DNA of 64,000 nucleotides, from assembly GCA_033961575.1 (NCBI GenBank), contig CM066737.1, forward strand, positions 53,296,771-53,360,770, written 5' to 3'. A model generated the notes under the pieces. The model did not search any database. It saw only the letters and a list, made by a program, of their open reading frames with translations, and was not told the origin of the DNA. The position numbers and the translations under genes are program-made. Of the stretch, positions 34,450 through 44,999 are shown piece by piece. Each line of letters opens with the position of its first letter. Within the stretch, counting starts at the first letter, position 1. This DNA is from Aselliscus stoliczkanus. Its lineage: Eukaryota > Chordata > Mammalia > Chiroptera > Hipposideridae.

Positions 34450-37400
34450 CGAGACTTCCAGTAAAATGGCCGAATAGACAGATGCTGTGCTAACTACCTC
34501 CCAGGATCACACCAAAATTACAAACAAATTATACAGCATTCAACGCTGGAGGTCCCCGGAACACTAGATGAACAGAACCACTAAACGAAGAACTTAAAGA
34601 GGAGGCCACGTCGGGTCTGGCAGGAGGGGCAGAGACGAGAGAGGGTGAACCCCGTGAGGGAAGCCCCAGATGTGGGAAGCTTCTCTGGTTGGGGGAGAGA
34701 CCCTCCGGCTGCACACCAAGTTCACCAGCCCAGAGTTCCTTTGCCGGGAAGAGATGTTCCAAGATAGCTGGCAGTAAATTAGTGAGGACTCTCTTTGCTC
34801 AGCTCGGTGAGGCTAAGAGTGGCTAGAGAATCAGTGGGGCCGGCACACGGGCTTGCTCACCAGTGAGCACTTACCTGGTTACTGGTGGAGGGAGTTGCTG
34901 TGTGAGCCGGGCCCAGGAGCCTCCGGGGACGGACTGAACTGAGCACCTTTGGTGCAAAGGCTGGAGGTTTTTGGACTACTGTTCCCCTGGTGTGGAGCCT
35001 GCATGTGAGTGGTGTGAGGGCACCATTTTGTGAAGGTTGGGCCCTCCCACAGAGTATCAGGTCCGGGACCTCATTGGTCTGGTGGAATTGGCATAGAAGT
35101 AAGTGTGTGGGTGCGCACGTGTGTGCATGCGGTCTTGGATTCCCACCCTCCGCCCAGCTTATACTGCGTTGCCAGGGAAATGCTGGGCGGGTGCCCCCGG
35201 GCTCCAACAGGCTGCTCACTGAGACACGGGATTGCGCAAGACGCCTTGAGTCTGGCTCTCCGCACTGCTCTTGCAGAGTTGCCAGGCTGGTGATTGGTTG
35301 TCGGACTGCTCGGCCTGATCTGCAAGCAGCTGATTGGGATAGGCTGAGACTGTGAGTTTTCCTGGGAGTGTTGGGCCGTGAGCTGTGTGCCTGCAAGATC
35401 CAGCCAGGGCTCTCCTGGTGATCTATCTAATATATCAAAGCAATCCCAGAGCGACAGCCAGAATGGGGAAACAAAGAAACATGTCATAAGTAAAAGATCA
35501 GAAGAAACCTCTAGAAATGGAACCAAATGAAACAGAGGGATACAACCTTTCAGAGACAGAGTTAAGACCACTGATGATAAGAATGTTTAAGGAACTTAGT
35601 GAGGACATAAGGAAAGATGGAGAAATCATAAAAAACAACCAGTTAGAACTAAAGAATACAATAACTGAAATGAAGAACACACTTGAAGGAATCACCAGTA
35701 GAGTAGATGAAGCAGAGGAGCGGATCAGCAATTTGGAAGACAAAGTAGCAGAAATCACCCAGTTGGCACAACAAAAAGACCAAAGAATAAAAAACAATGA
35801 AAATAGTTTAAGAGCCCTATGGGACAAGGTGAAACACAACCATCCTCGAATTATAGGAATACCAGAAGGAGAAGAGAAGAAGCAAGGGGTCGAGAATGTA
35901 TTTGAAAAAAATGACTGAAAACTTCCCTACCGTAGTGAAGAAAATCAACACACATGCCCAGGAAGTGCAGAGGGTTCCAAACAAGCTGAACCCAAACAGG
36001 TCCACACCAAGACACATCATAGTTAAAATGGCAAAGGTTAAAGACAGAGACAGAATCCTAAAAGCAGCAAGAGAATGACAGCAGGTTACATACAAAGGAA
36101 CTCCTGTTAGAGTAACAGCTGACTTGTCTACAGAAACTTTGCAGGGCAGAAAGGAGTGGCAGGAAATATTCAAAGTGACCCAAAATAAAGGCCTACAACC
36201 AAGATTGCTCTACCCAGCACGGCTATCACTTAAAATTGAAGGAGAAATAAAGAGCTTCTCAGAAAAGAATAAGCTTAAGGAATTCATTACCACCAAGCCA
36301 GCATTGCAAGAAATGTTGAAAGGGCTTTTTTAAACAAAAGAAAGGGGTAAACAAGCTAACCCAGGAAGACCAGGAATACAAATAACAAAATGGCAATACA
36401 TATGCACCTATCAATAATCATTTTAAATATGAATGGGCTAAATGCTCCAATCAAAAGACATAGTGTGAATGAGTGGATAAGAAAATAGGACACATGTATA
36501 TGCTGTTTGCAGATGGAATAAGATATTTAATGCAAATGGAAATGAGAAACAAAAAAGCTGGAGTACCAAAACAGACTTTAAAATGACTACAATAAAAGAC
36601 AAAGAAGGGCACTCTAACCCTAATAAACAACTATGCACCCAACATAGGAACTCCTAATTATATATAACAGATTTTGACAGACATCAAGACAGAGATCAAC
36701 AGTAACACTATCATAGTAGGGGACTTCAACACCCCATTGTCACCAATGGACAGACCCTTTAGACAGAAAATCAACACAGAAAGAGGGGACTTAAATGACA
36801 CTTTAGACTAGCTGGACTTCGTTGATATTTTTGGAGCATTTCACCCTGAAAAAACAGAATATACATTCTTCTCAAGTACATATGGGACATTTTCCAAGCT
36901 TGACCAGGTTAGACCACAAAACAAGTCTCAGTAAATTTAAGAAGATTGAAGTCATATGAAGCAGATATAAAGGAAAAACTGATGGTTGCTGGCTGGGAGG
37001 ATGAGGGAGAGGGGGAAGGTTTTGGACAGCATATGTGGGTGACTACAATGTTGCCGCAGGGATATGGGGGCAGTTCTGGGAATATAATTGATAATGTTGT
37101 GAAGAGACTATTATGCTAAGTGAAATAAGTCAGTCGGAGAAAGACAAGTACCATATGATCTCATTTATATGTGGAGTCTGAAAAACTGACTGAATGAGCA
37201 AAGTAAACAGACTCATAGATATAGAGGAAAAACTGAGGGTTGCTAGTTGGGAGGGGTGTGGGGATAAGGTGGAAGAGGAAGGGATTAGACAGCATAAATA
37301 GACAACTACAATATTGCCACAGGGATATGAAACACAGTTCGAGGAATATAATAATGTTGTAAAAATTTTGTGGCATGTCAGATAGTCACATGTCTTGTTA

Positions 37401-37684
37401 GGGAGACCACTTCATGGATGGAGTAGAGGCTTGATCACTGCATGTACACCTGAAGCTGATGTTGTATAATATTGTATGCCAACAGTAATTGAATATATAG
37501 ATAGTCACAGGATGTAGAGTATACTGTGGAAGGGAGTCAAAGGAATTGTAATAGATATGTATGATATGGAGAGGAGTGCGGTGGCGAACTGGGGGAGGGG
37601 GTTTGACACTTTGGGGGGTAAAGAGTATAACTATTGCATTGTGTTGTACACCTGAAACTAATAAATAAAAATGAGGAGGAAAAA
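34450..37684 (+). mobile_element. Internally deleted L1 derivative, ORF1 plus ORF2 stub
   Basis: Target-site duplication AAAAGTAAATAGG (34437-34449 and 37685-37697). The 5' UTR differs from that of the 8-kb L1 and matches the element at 50259-53534. ORF1 (35463-36333) is damaged. An endonuclease stub of ORF2 (about 36390-36952) jumps at AGTCATATGAAGCAG directly into 3'-UTR-like sequence. The 130 bp at 36963-37092 duplicate a 3'-UTR block that recurs from 37215, and between them lies the ORF2 terminal part. RT is absent, so mobilisation must have used enzymes in trans. Confidence 0.9.
35463..36333 (+). pseudogene. ORF1 of internally deleted L1, broken
   Basis: The ATG at 35463 (MGKQRNM) is followed after eight codons by TAA. 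The frame then continues from about 35517 with the coiled-coil part, breaks after VENVFEK (one-base shift near 35905), reopens at 35896 with PTVVKKINTHAQEVQRVPNK, hits TGA near 36076, and ends with ALQEMLKGLF and TAA at 36333. The order coiled coil - RRM - C-terminal domain is preserved. Not functional. Confidence 0.88.
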
Positions 37685-37697
37685 AAAAGTAAATAGG

Positions 37698-38399
37698 AAT
37701 GCAAAACCCAGCTTATATTTGTTCTAACTATTGAGGCAGCAAATGGAAACCCATATTAGGTGCAAGACATTATTTTGTGTTCATTTAAGCATCCCCTAAA
37801 ATGCACCTGATTGTTGGGTTTTCAGTTCGGCTAATTCTTTTGAAATTATCTGCTTCTGTCTAGCATGGGTTTTGTAAATCCTAATTACAGATTTATATAT
37901 AAGGCTTTACATATGACTCATTGTTCTCAGAATTGAGAGATTAATTAGACCTACATTATCAGAAATACATGCAGCACAATAATACATCCAAATTTCAACT
38001 AGTCTTCCATGGACTGAATACGTATCTCTTGAATGAGGCAAATAGACTCTTGTAGAGCAATAATAACTGAAATTTTAAAATAGTCCCCTCAGGCCTCATT
38101 TTAATCCATTATTTCAAATATTTTTCCAGATAAATTCTTTTACAGTTAGCTAAATTGAGAAGGCTTCACTTCCTTTCCCTGCCCACCTTCTGGTAATTGT
38201 AGTCATAACCAAGATAATTAAAGCCTTTTATATTTTTAAAGATGCATAAAATGTTCATCTCTGTGAAAATGTATAGGCGAAAAAGCTGGGAAAACACCCA
38301 AAAATAGTTATTCTAGTTTATTGGGCTTGTGACTATATAAGTCACCCCATAGGCTTTAACTTGTACGTATTTCAATATAATATTTTTTTGGTTAATTTT
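37698..38399. other. DNAAF6 intron 3, unique
   Basis: Nothing recognised. Confidence 0.5.
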
Positions 38400-38545
38400 G
38401 TTTTCCAAAAGACTATTAGCTCAGTGGGGGCAGAGACCTTTTCTATTTTGATCTCCATTGTAGTCTCAGAGATGATCATACTGCCTGTTACATAATGGCT
38501 CTCAATAAATATTTATTAAATGAATTAATGAATGAATTCTATTAA
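38400..38545 (+). repeat. L2 3' end
   Basis: TAGCTCAGTGGGGGCAGAGAC and CTCAATAAATATTTATTAAATG followed by GAATTAATGAATGAA are the L2 terminal pattern. Confidence 0.65.
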
Positions 38546-38894
38546 ATTGCCAGAATATAGCAGGATAGAAGGTGAAGAAGCTAAGCATCTTGGTAACTAG
38601 ACCATAAATAATGAGTTATTTGACCACACATGACTTTCTGGTTTTCCATCTCAGGAAATATGGCAAACATGTGAATTATTCAGGGCAAATTAATTTCCAT
38701 TACTAGAAAAATGACTTAACTGCAACAGTAGAGTAAAAACAACATCTTTATATGTAAATTGCTGTTCAACATTTCCACAATTATCTGACATCATCTTCAA
38801 TAAGTGCTAGTGTTAGTATTACTTTCCCTATAATTATACTGTCAAAGAAAATGTACTGATTATTTTGACCTATATACTTTAGTAAATAACTTAC

Positions 38895-38967
38895 CTTTGA
38901 GCTCTTCTGGTTTTGGTGGTCCAATATTCCCAGGATCCATGGCTCCAATTGCAGATGAAGAAGCTGA
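38895..38967 (-). CDS. DNAAF6: DNAAF6 coding exon 2
   Basis: A 73-nt exon with acceptor TTTTCTCCCAG and perfect donor AAAG|GTAAGT. It is entered in phase 0 and encodes 24 residues plus one base, including IGAMDPGNIGPPKPEELK, which aligns with the conserved GAM-PGNIGPP stretch of mammalian DNAAF6. It is a glycine/proline-rich linker between the acidic N-terminus and the PIH-type part. The reading frame is intact. Confidence 0.94.
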
Positions 38968-41811
38968 CTGGGAGAAAAGAAAAACAGTCCTACATTCTGC
39001 AAGTACTACTTGTCTAACTTATATGATCAGTAATACTTTAAATTCAATAAGCTTTTCATCTAACATTTCATAGAGCTTTCCAATTTAATTACCCATCATT
39101 GTTATACAACAGAGAGACAGATGTGCAGTATTATTTTGAATGTTTTCCTTGTCCTTTCAAAAAGTATTTGGCTTAGTAGACCCTATGGCAGAATTGATCT
39201 TTGATCAGACTAAATCCCCAGTTCCATCCCATGAGTTATGGATCTCTGGGGACAGGGGAATGAGCCACAATCGTTTCTTTGAAGATTAGAACCAAGGGTT
39301 AGTATCAGAGCATCGACACCTTTGGGTTTTGGCAGTGTCTGGTCACAGTTAGATGGGGGATAGAAGTATGGGAAAGTTTTCTAGAATAAAAACAAACCAC
39401 TAAATAGAGTCTAAGTATTTAGATATCAAATGACTCATTCAAAGTCCTGATTTAAGCTTTTACTTCTTTCCACTGTGAGTATGAAACACTGCCTAATCCC
39501 CCCACTTCATGACACTGCATTAGTGGGTTTAAACAGCAACCTCAAATTAATAGGTCAAACATGCTGAACCACTACAGTCTTTATAAATCTTCAAGTTTAT
39601 TTTGCCATATTATGCACAGACATTTGCACCCCCACAGGACTGCCCCTGATGCACCAGCAGGAGAAGAGCTTTCCTTTTTCCACTAAGCATAACACATGTT
39701 ACACCATCAGTATAGTGGCAACGACTTCATTGGTCCCTCTTAAGGGTTCTTTGATAATTCAAGAAAATCCCGACATTTTACTAATTGTTCTTGCTAATAT
39801 CAGACTCTGCTTTCCAATTCACTCCATTGCTGGCAGTCAGAAATTTCTTCTCCCCTTGGATCTTGGCAAACTAGCACTTTTGGCTCTTCTTTCTCAGGTC
39901 CCAGCAGTAATCTCATGACTTAAGACATGTATGAAAGTTATAACGTCCTGTTTGGACAAGAGGAATAGTGTCTATCCTTGAAACCTGGTGGAAAAGCTCA
40001 CTTGGGTCTTTTTATGCTAAATTATTCCAACAGCTATAAATCAGAAATTAATTTATAACATCCCAACAGTTTCTGAGACAGTCACTATTCCTTTCTAAAA
40101 GGTGCTTCAAAAGGGTTATGTATGTGGTTAAGTTGTTGCAGGCATTTTTATGAGAAAATCCCAAGACAGTATTCTGTACATTTTTTTTCTTTTTAAGCAC
40201 TAAGATCATATAAACTTGTAGTGCTTTTTGTAAATTATTAATCACGAATACTAATAGTCAATCAGGGTAAAGCATTTCTTGGAACACTAGGGCCTCTTGT
40301 TTTGTTGAGTTCCTCCTTCCACGAAAAATTAACATTCGTAAAAATAAAACCTGAACATTCCTGACAAAAAAAATGGTATGCTCTCCATGGACAGTAATGA
40401 TTGGATAAGTATATCAGAACATAGGGGGAGTTTCAGTTTATTAACTTAATGCAATTAAATGATTAAAAATAAAATTTTCAAATGAAAAAATAGATCAGGG
40501 TAATAAAAACCATTAAAAACCATCTGGCAATTGTTTTCTATAAGAATACCATTTTAGTGTTTACCATGAATCCACATCCAATTATCTGAGCATGTATCAT
40601 TGCAATTCATGCCATTTGCAATATGTAAGAGAGTTACAACATCCTTGTTACAATGTCTGTGAAGAGTGGTGAACCGTATTTCCCACAGGTTTTAAGATCC
40701 CCTTATGAGTTAAAAAAAAAACCCCAACAAACAGATTTACTGTCTTTCCAATCTGCCGGATTCATCACAATTCATGGTGGCCATAGTATAAATGAACCAA
40801 TGTGTATGCAACAGTTATGCTATTTTCAGAGAGTGTATTTTCAAAAACATATCACTCTTGTAATCATTTCACAGTTCCCAAGATTAATACATGCTAACAA
40901 ATGAAAAGCTGTTTCTCTCCTGGACAATTTAATAGTTCATTAGAAACATTAATTATTCTCCCACTGTTCTGATAATCCAATTCTATATCCTTTAATGATA
41001 TCTGTACTGTGGTGTCTGAATGACCAATTATTTCAAAATTACTTATAACCCAGATATACAGAATCCTACACTATTATAATAATTTCCCTCTATAAATTGT
41101 ACAATTCGGTAAAATGGTCCTAGTCTCTCTGTTCTCAGAAGCACTCATCTTTACCCTAGAAACACCTCTAGATGCAAATAAACATCTCCATACTTAAACA
41201 CCAAAGGGAAGCTGCTTTGTAACCAGGGTAAGTCCTTATTTCTGAATCTGTTCCAATTACAAGTTCCACTTCCCTTTGTTCAAGATTAGTGCTTCTCCAA
41301 TACTTAATACACTTTTTCTGTCTGACATAACCCCTCCTTTCAGAGGACGTATGATTCTACTTCAGCTAAGGTAGCGAAAATGAGCTTGCCTTCCAAACTG
41401 CACTGATGCATTGCTCCTAACTTTTTCTCCTGTGTCTTACTTGTATATATTCAATGCTGTTATTAACATCCTGTTTTTCCTTTATTTGTTTGGCCTCTAC
41501 TAAGACTTTTTCCTGACTCAAACTTCTTAATCCCTGATCTTGGTTCCAAGCTGATTCAGTTCCCCTCTTCTACAAATTTTATTTCCATTGCATGTCTTGT
41601 TTGATTCAGCCCTGTCCCACCTAAGCTCTTCCTGGAGGGTGGAAGCTAAATCCAGTTTCAACCCAAGCCACTAAATTTGTTTCCTGTTTAGATTATACTT
41701 GCTTTTCCGCACTATGTCTGAAAAGAATTTGGGGAGGAGCAAATTGATATGTATTTTCATGGGAGATGATTTGCTCATGGTAAACTGGTCATAATAATGA
41801 AAAACTGCATT
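38968..41811. other. DNAAF6 intron 2, largely repeat-free
   Basis: A 2.8-kb stretch without a SINE or LINE I can recognise, unusual for this window. Short frames (e.g. 39649-39918) show no motif. Confidence 0.45.
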
Positions 41812-41826
41812 AAAATAAGTTAAACC

Positions 41827-42014
41827 ATCGCTTCTCGGCCTTTTGGCTAAGATCAAGTGTAGTATCTGTTCTTATCAGTTTAATATCTGATACACCCTCT
41901 ATCCAAGGACAATATATTAAATGAATTTTTGGAGTTAGGAGATGGAATAGGAGCTTGCTCCGTCCACTCCAGGCATCGACCTGGTATTGCAGTACTTCCA
42001 AGAACGGTGCACCA
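41827..42014 (+). ncRNA. U2 snRNA retrocopy (full length)
   Basis: The 188 bp match U2 spliceosomal snRNA end to end. The 5' part with the branch-point recognition region (GTAGTA) and the Sm-site region look intact. There are scattered changes in stem-loop II, around the Sm region and near the 3' end. It is followed by an A-rich tail and flanked by a 15-bp direct repeat AAAATAAGTTAAACC (41812-41826 and 42023-42037), the signature of L1-driven retrotransposition. No U2 distal or proximal promoter elements are evident, so it is very probably a non-expressed pseudogene. Confidence 0.93.
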
Positions 42015-42037
42015 AAGGAAAAAAAAATAAGTTAAAC

Positions 42038-42856
42038 CAAATCAATGTATTTTGCTATAGTGTGAGATTTCTGCCCCAAATTTTATTTGCCTTCACATAA
42101 GCAGTCTGATAGCCAAGGTTCACTGATATTTAAGGAGTAAGAGAATGGAGAGGACAGGGTTACATAAAAGTATTTTGATTTTCCTGGGAATACTGGCAGT
42201 GACTGTAGAGTGGCCAAAGGTCAGCTCATGGAACTCTCCTAAACAAAATGAAGCCCATCTTGTTGCTGCAAGCCTCCCTGCAGCTACCTGTCCTGACCCC
42301 AAATGTTATTCAATTATGTAATTACATTCCATAGCTTCTATGTGAGCGTGTACCCAGAAGCCAATTTTAGTAGGCTGCCGCTAGTTTGTCCCCTTATTTG
42401 GCTCAAACTATTTTCTGTTCTGCTTTCATGTGTAGATAAGTAAAAAAATTAAGGGGACTGGATTTGGGTGGCATATTTAATGCTGTCTATTGAAATTACT
42501 TGTTTTATAGAAATATTGTGTAGGCTTAAAAATCTTAGCTATCACTCTTTGCAGTGGTTGTCAAACATTCTGTGGCCAAAAATATAAATGACAAACATTT
42601 TGAAATGTGGTTATTGCTACCATAGTTACAGAACGATTTTCCTATTTAGCGTTCAGGTAGTTTAGAAAAAAATGTAATTATGTTTGTTAGAAATGTACTA
42701 GAGATTATACTGTCATGCATAATTAGACCTGCGATGTCCTGTGAATGTATCGGATGACACAGCCCTGCTCCCACAGCAAGGTTGGAATAAGTTGTGTAAG
42801 TATAGTTTCACAGCGTATTATGAAAAGAACTAATTCATTTATAAGTATACCACCAC
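42038..42856. other. DNAAF6 intron 2, unique
   Basis: Nothing recognised between the U2 retrocopy and coding exon 1. Confidence 0.5.
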
Positions 42857-43027
42857 CTGTCCGGATTCAAAATCATTCTCTTCTTCAGGATAAAGTAGCT
42901 TAGAGAGAGCTTGCAGTGCTGAAACTGAAGAGACAGTTTCAGTGTCCATATTTTCATATTCAACAATTTCAGTTTCCATGCTTTCAATTTCTGCATTTTC
43001 AGATTCCATATTATCCGATTTCATATT
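42857..43027 (-). CDS. DNAAF6: DNAAF6 coding exon 1 (start codon exon)
   Basis: The acceptor TTATTCCTCAG precedes the exon, and the ATG lies four bases in (43024-43022). The donor is CAG|GTGGTG. The 56 codons run from [10 protein letters not shown] to NDFESGQ and end in phase 0. The block [19 protein letters not shown] matches the conserved acidic N-terminal part of DNAAF6. The first 35 residues are a run of imperfect Met-acidic units (MESEN, METEI, MDTET). A second in-frame Met at codon 6 begins MESEN, as the human protein does, so the annotated start could be five codons too early. The segment is acidic and probably disordered, with no catalytic residue. Confidence 0.93.
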
Positions 43028-43302
43028 CTGAGGAATAAAATAATCAGAAAGAGGTATTTTAGTTTTCTATTTTATTTAAGACATGAAGATTTTGGGGTGT
43101 TTTTTTGTCATATTTCCCTTCTTTTCCTGGGTTGCTCCTTTGTCTGTATCCTTCTTCGAAAATCCTTGTAAACTCCTTCAGATACAGTATGTATTTTGCT
43201 GACTCACAGACCTGGGGCGGCAAGTAAACTCAAAATACTCAGCTTACTTTACTGAAACTTCACACTCAATCTAATAAGCATTTATCGAGCACCTACAATA
43301 GT

Positions 43303-43395
43303 GGTTCTCAGGTATTAATGTGCTTAAGAATCACTTGGGGAGTTAAAATGTAGATTCTCAGCCCTACCTCCAGAGAAAGTGGATGTCAGTGTCAT
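43303..43395 (+). repeat. MER5-type hAT MITE fragment
   Basis: TAGTGGTTCTCAGGTATTAATG, AAGAATCACTTGGGGAG and AGATTCTCAGCCCTACC follow MER5A/B. Confidence 0.75.
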
Positions 43396-43591
43396 ATACA
43401 ATGTACATCATTATTTGGAAACATACTTGTATAGACTACCTTTTTATCTGTCTCATATATGCTATCTAGGCTGTATATTCCATTTAGTGAACTGAAAAGA
43501 ATGTTTGTTGGGGATGTGTGACTCAAGGAAATTACTCACTTCACACTTGTGCCTCAGGCAGACCTGTACCATCTGCTTTACTGAAATTTTA

Positions 43592-43996
43592 TTTATTTAT
43601 TTATTTATTTATTTATTAAAGATTTTTTATTGGGGAATTGGGTGAGGGGAACAGACAAGTTGCTGTCCTTTTGTGCTTCAGCCTATTTGTGGAGGACATT
43701 GCTTCACTGGCCCATGTTGGCATCATCATTGCGCTGTTCCTGGGTGAGGCAGATCTGTTGCTGGCCTCTGGATGGCTGCTCACCGCAGCTCACACCGGCT
43801 GCCAGCCACTCACTGTAGCCTATGGCAGCCCACTGCAGCAGGGGCTGCAGCTATGCCGTCCCGGGGGACTCACAGCAGCCCAGCTCCAGGTGGAGCAGTT
43901 GTTCATGCGGTGTCACTGGCCTTCATATGTGGGATCCGTACCGGGGCTGCTGGCGTCTCAAGCCAACTCTTAACCAATGTGCCACTCGGCCAGCCC
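43592..43996 (-). mobile_element. Long T+ SINE (type B) with ATTT repeat tail
   Basis: Duplication TTTACTGAAATTTTA at 43577-43591 and 43997-44011. The tail side contains (ATTT)n at 43592-43618, an expanded A-rich tail. The body is shortened relative to other type-B copies: one CCCCAATTCC unit is missing near the tail. Confidence 0.88.
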
Positions 43997-43999
43997 TTT

Positions 44000-44058
44000 A
44001 CTGAAATTTTAAATTAACTGTAGCTTTATTGAAATTTTAAATTAACTGTAGCTTTATA
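44000..44058 (+). repeat. Tandem duplication of about 29 bp
   Basis: TGAAATTTTAAATTAACTG + TAGCTTTAT occurs twice in a row. It begins inside the right target duplication of the SINE at 43592-43996. Confidence 0.9.
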
Positions 44059-44722
44059 TTGCCAATTTAGAACTCTAATGGGTTGATTCATTGACTTTAG
44101 TGGAAGGTCACACAAAACAAGCTGTTTTTCTGATTATAATCATGATGCTATATAAGTCTATTGTAGAAATTTTAGGAAATAATATATTAATATATTAAAA
44201 TTATAAATAAAAATCACAACTACCTATAATCCTACCAACCAGACATCAGTCTTTTAAGTAATCTCTATAGTTATATTTGGAGTAGAAATTCAGGATCTTT
44301 AAAATTCTTGAAAGTGTCCGACTTGAATGTATAACTTGAATAAAGAGTGAAGAATAAGGCCTATTGATAATTATTTAGGCATAAATATAATAGGAATATT
44401 TTCTACATGTCTGCTGATATTTTTAAACATTATTTTATAAAATCAGTTCACAGGAAACATTACTGCTTTTATTAAATGACCCACTAAAATTTTTGCATTG
44501 TGTCTGAAACAGGAATACAAAGGGATTCTCAAATGTGTGCTGATACAATCACCTATTAAAATCAATCTGCATGCAGATGGTATTTTACAAACCTTCTGTT
44601 TTATTATTATGTTTTACCATTATTGTTGACTTTCCTTTTAAAATGGAAAACTGATTTTAATACTTATAGGAGATGTCAAGGGCATGAAACAAAAGTTAGG
44701 TTGCCCTGTACATCTAGCATTA

Positions 44723-44990
44723 GGCAGTGTATCATAGTGGTTAAGAGTAAGGGCTCTGGAGTTACACTGCCTAGATTTGTATCTATCATTTACTTCCTAG
44801 CTCTGTGACTTTCGGCGCATCATTTAAACTTTCTATAACTCATTTTCCTTATCTATAAAATGGGAATAATAATATTGCTACCTCATAGGGTTGTTACAAG
44901 GATTAAGTAACTTAATACATGTAAAAGATCTTGGAACAGTGCCTGGCACATATTAAGCACTCAGCATATGTTAGCTATTATTGGTCCCTT
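44723..44990 (+). repeat. MIR SINE, near full length
   Basis: GTATCATAGTGGTTAAGAG head, TCTGTGACTTTCGGCGCATC core, TATAAAATGGGAATAATAAT, CCTCATAGGGTTGTTACAAGG and GTGCCTGGCACATATTAAGC tail: almost the whole 260-bp MIR. Confidence 0.9.
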
Positions 44991-44999
44991 AAAAATTTA

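Noticed and set aside
41827..42014. Functional U2 gene
   Set aside because: A-tail, target duplication and several substitutions mark a retrocopy; no snRNA promoter elements are seen.
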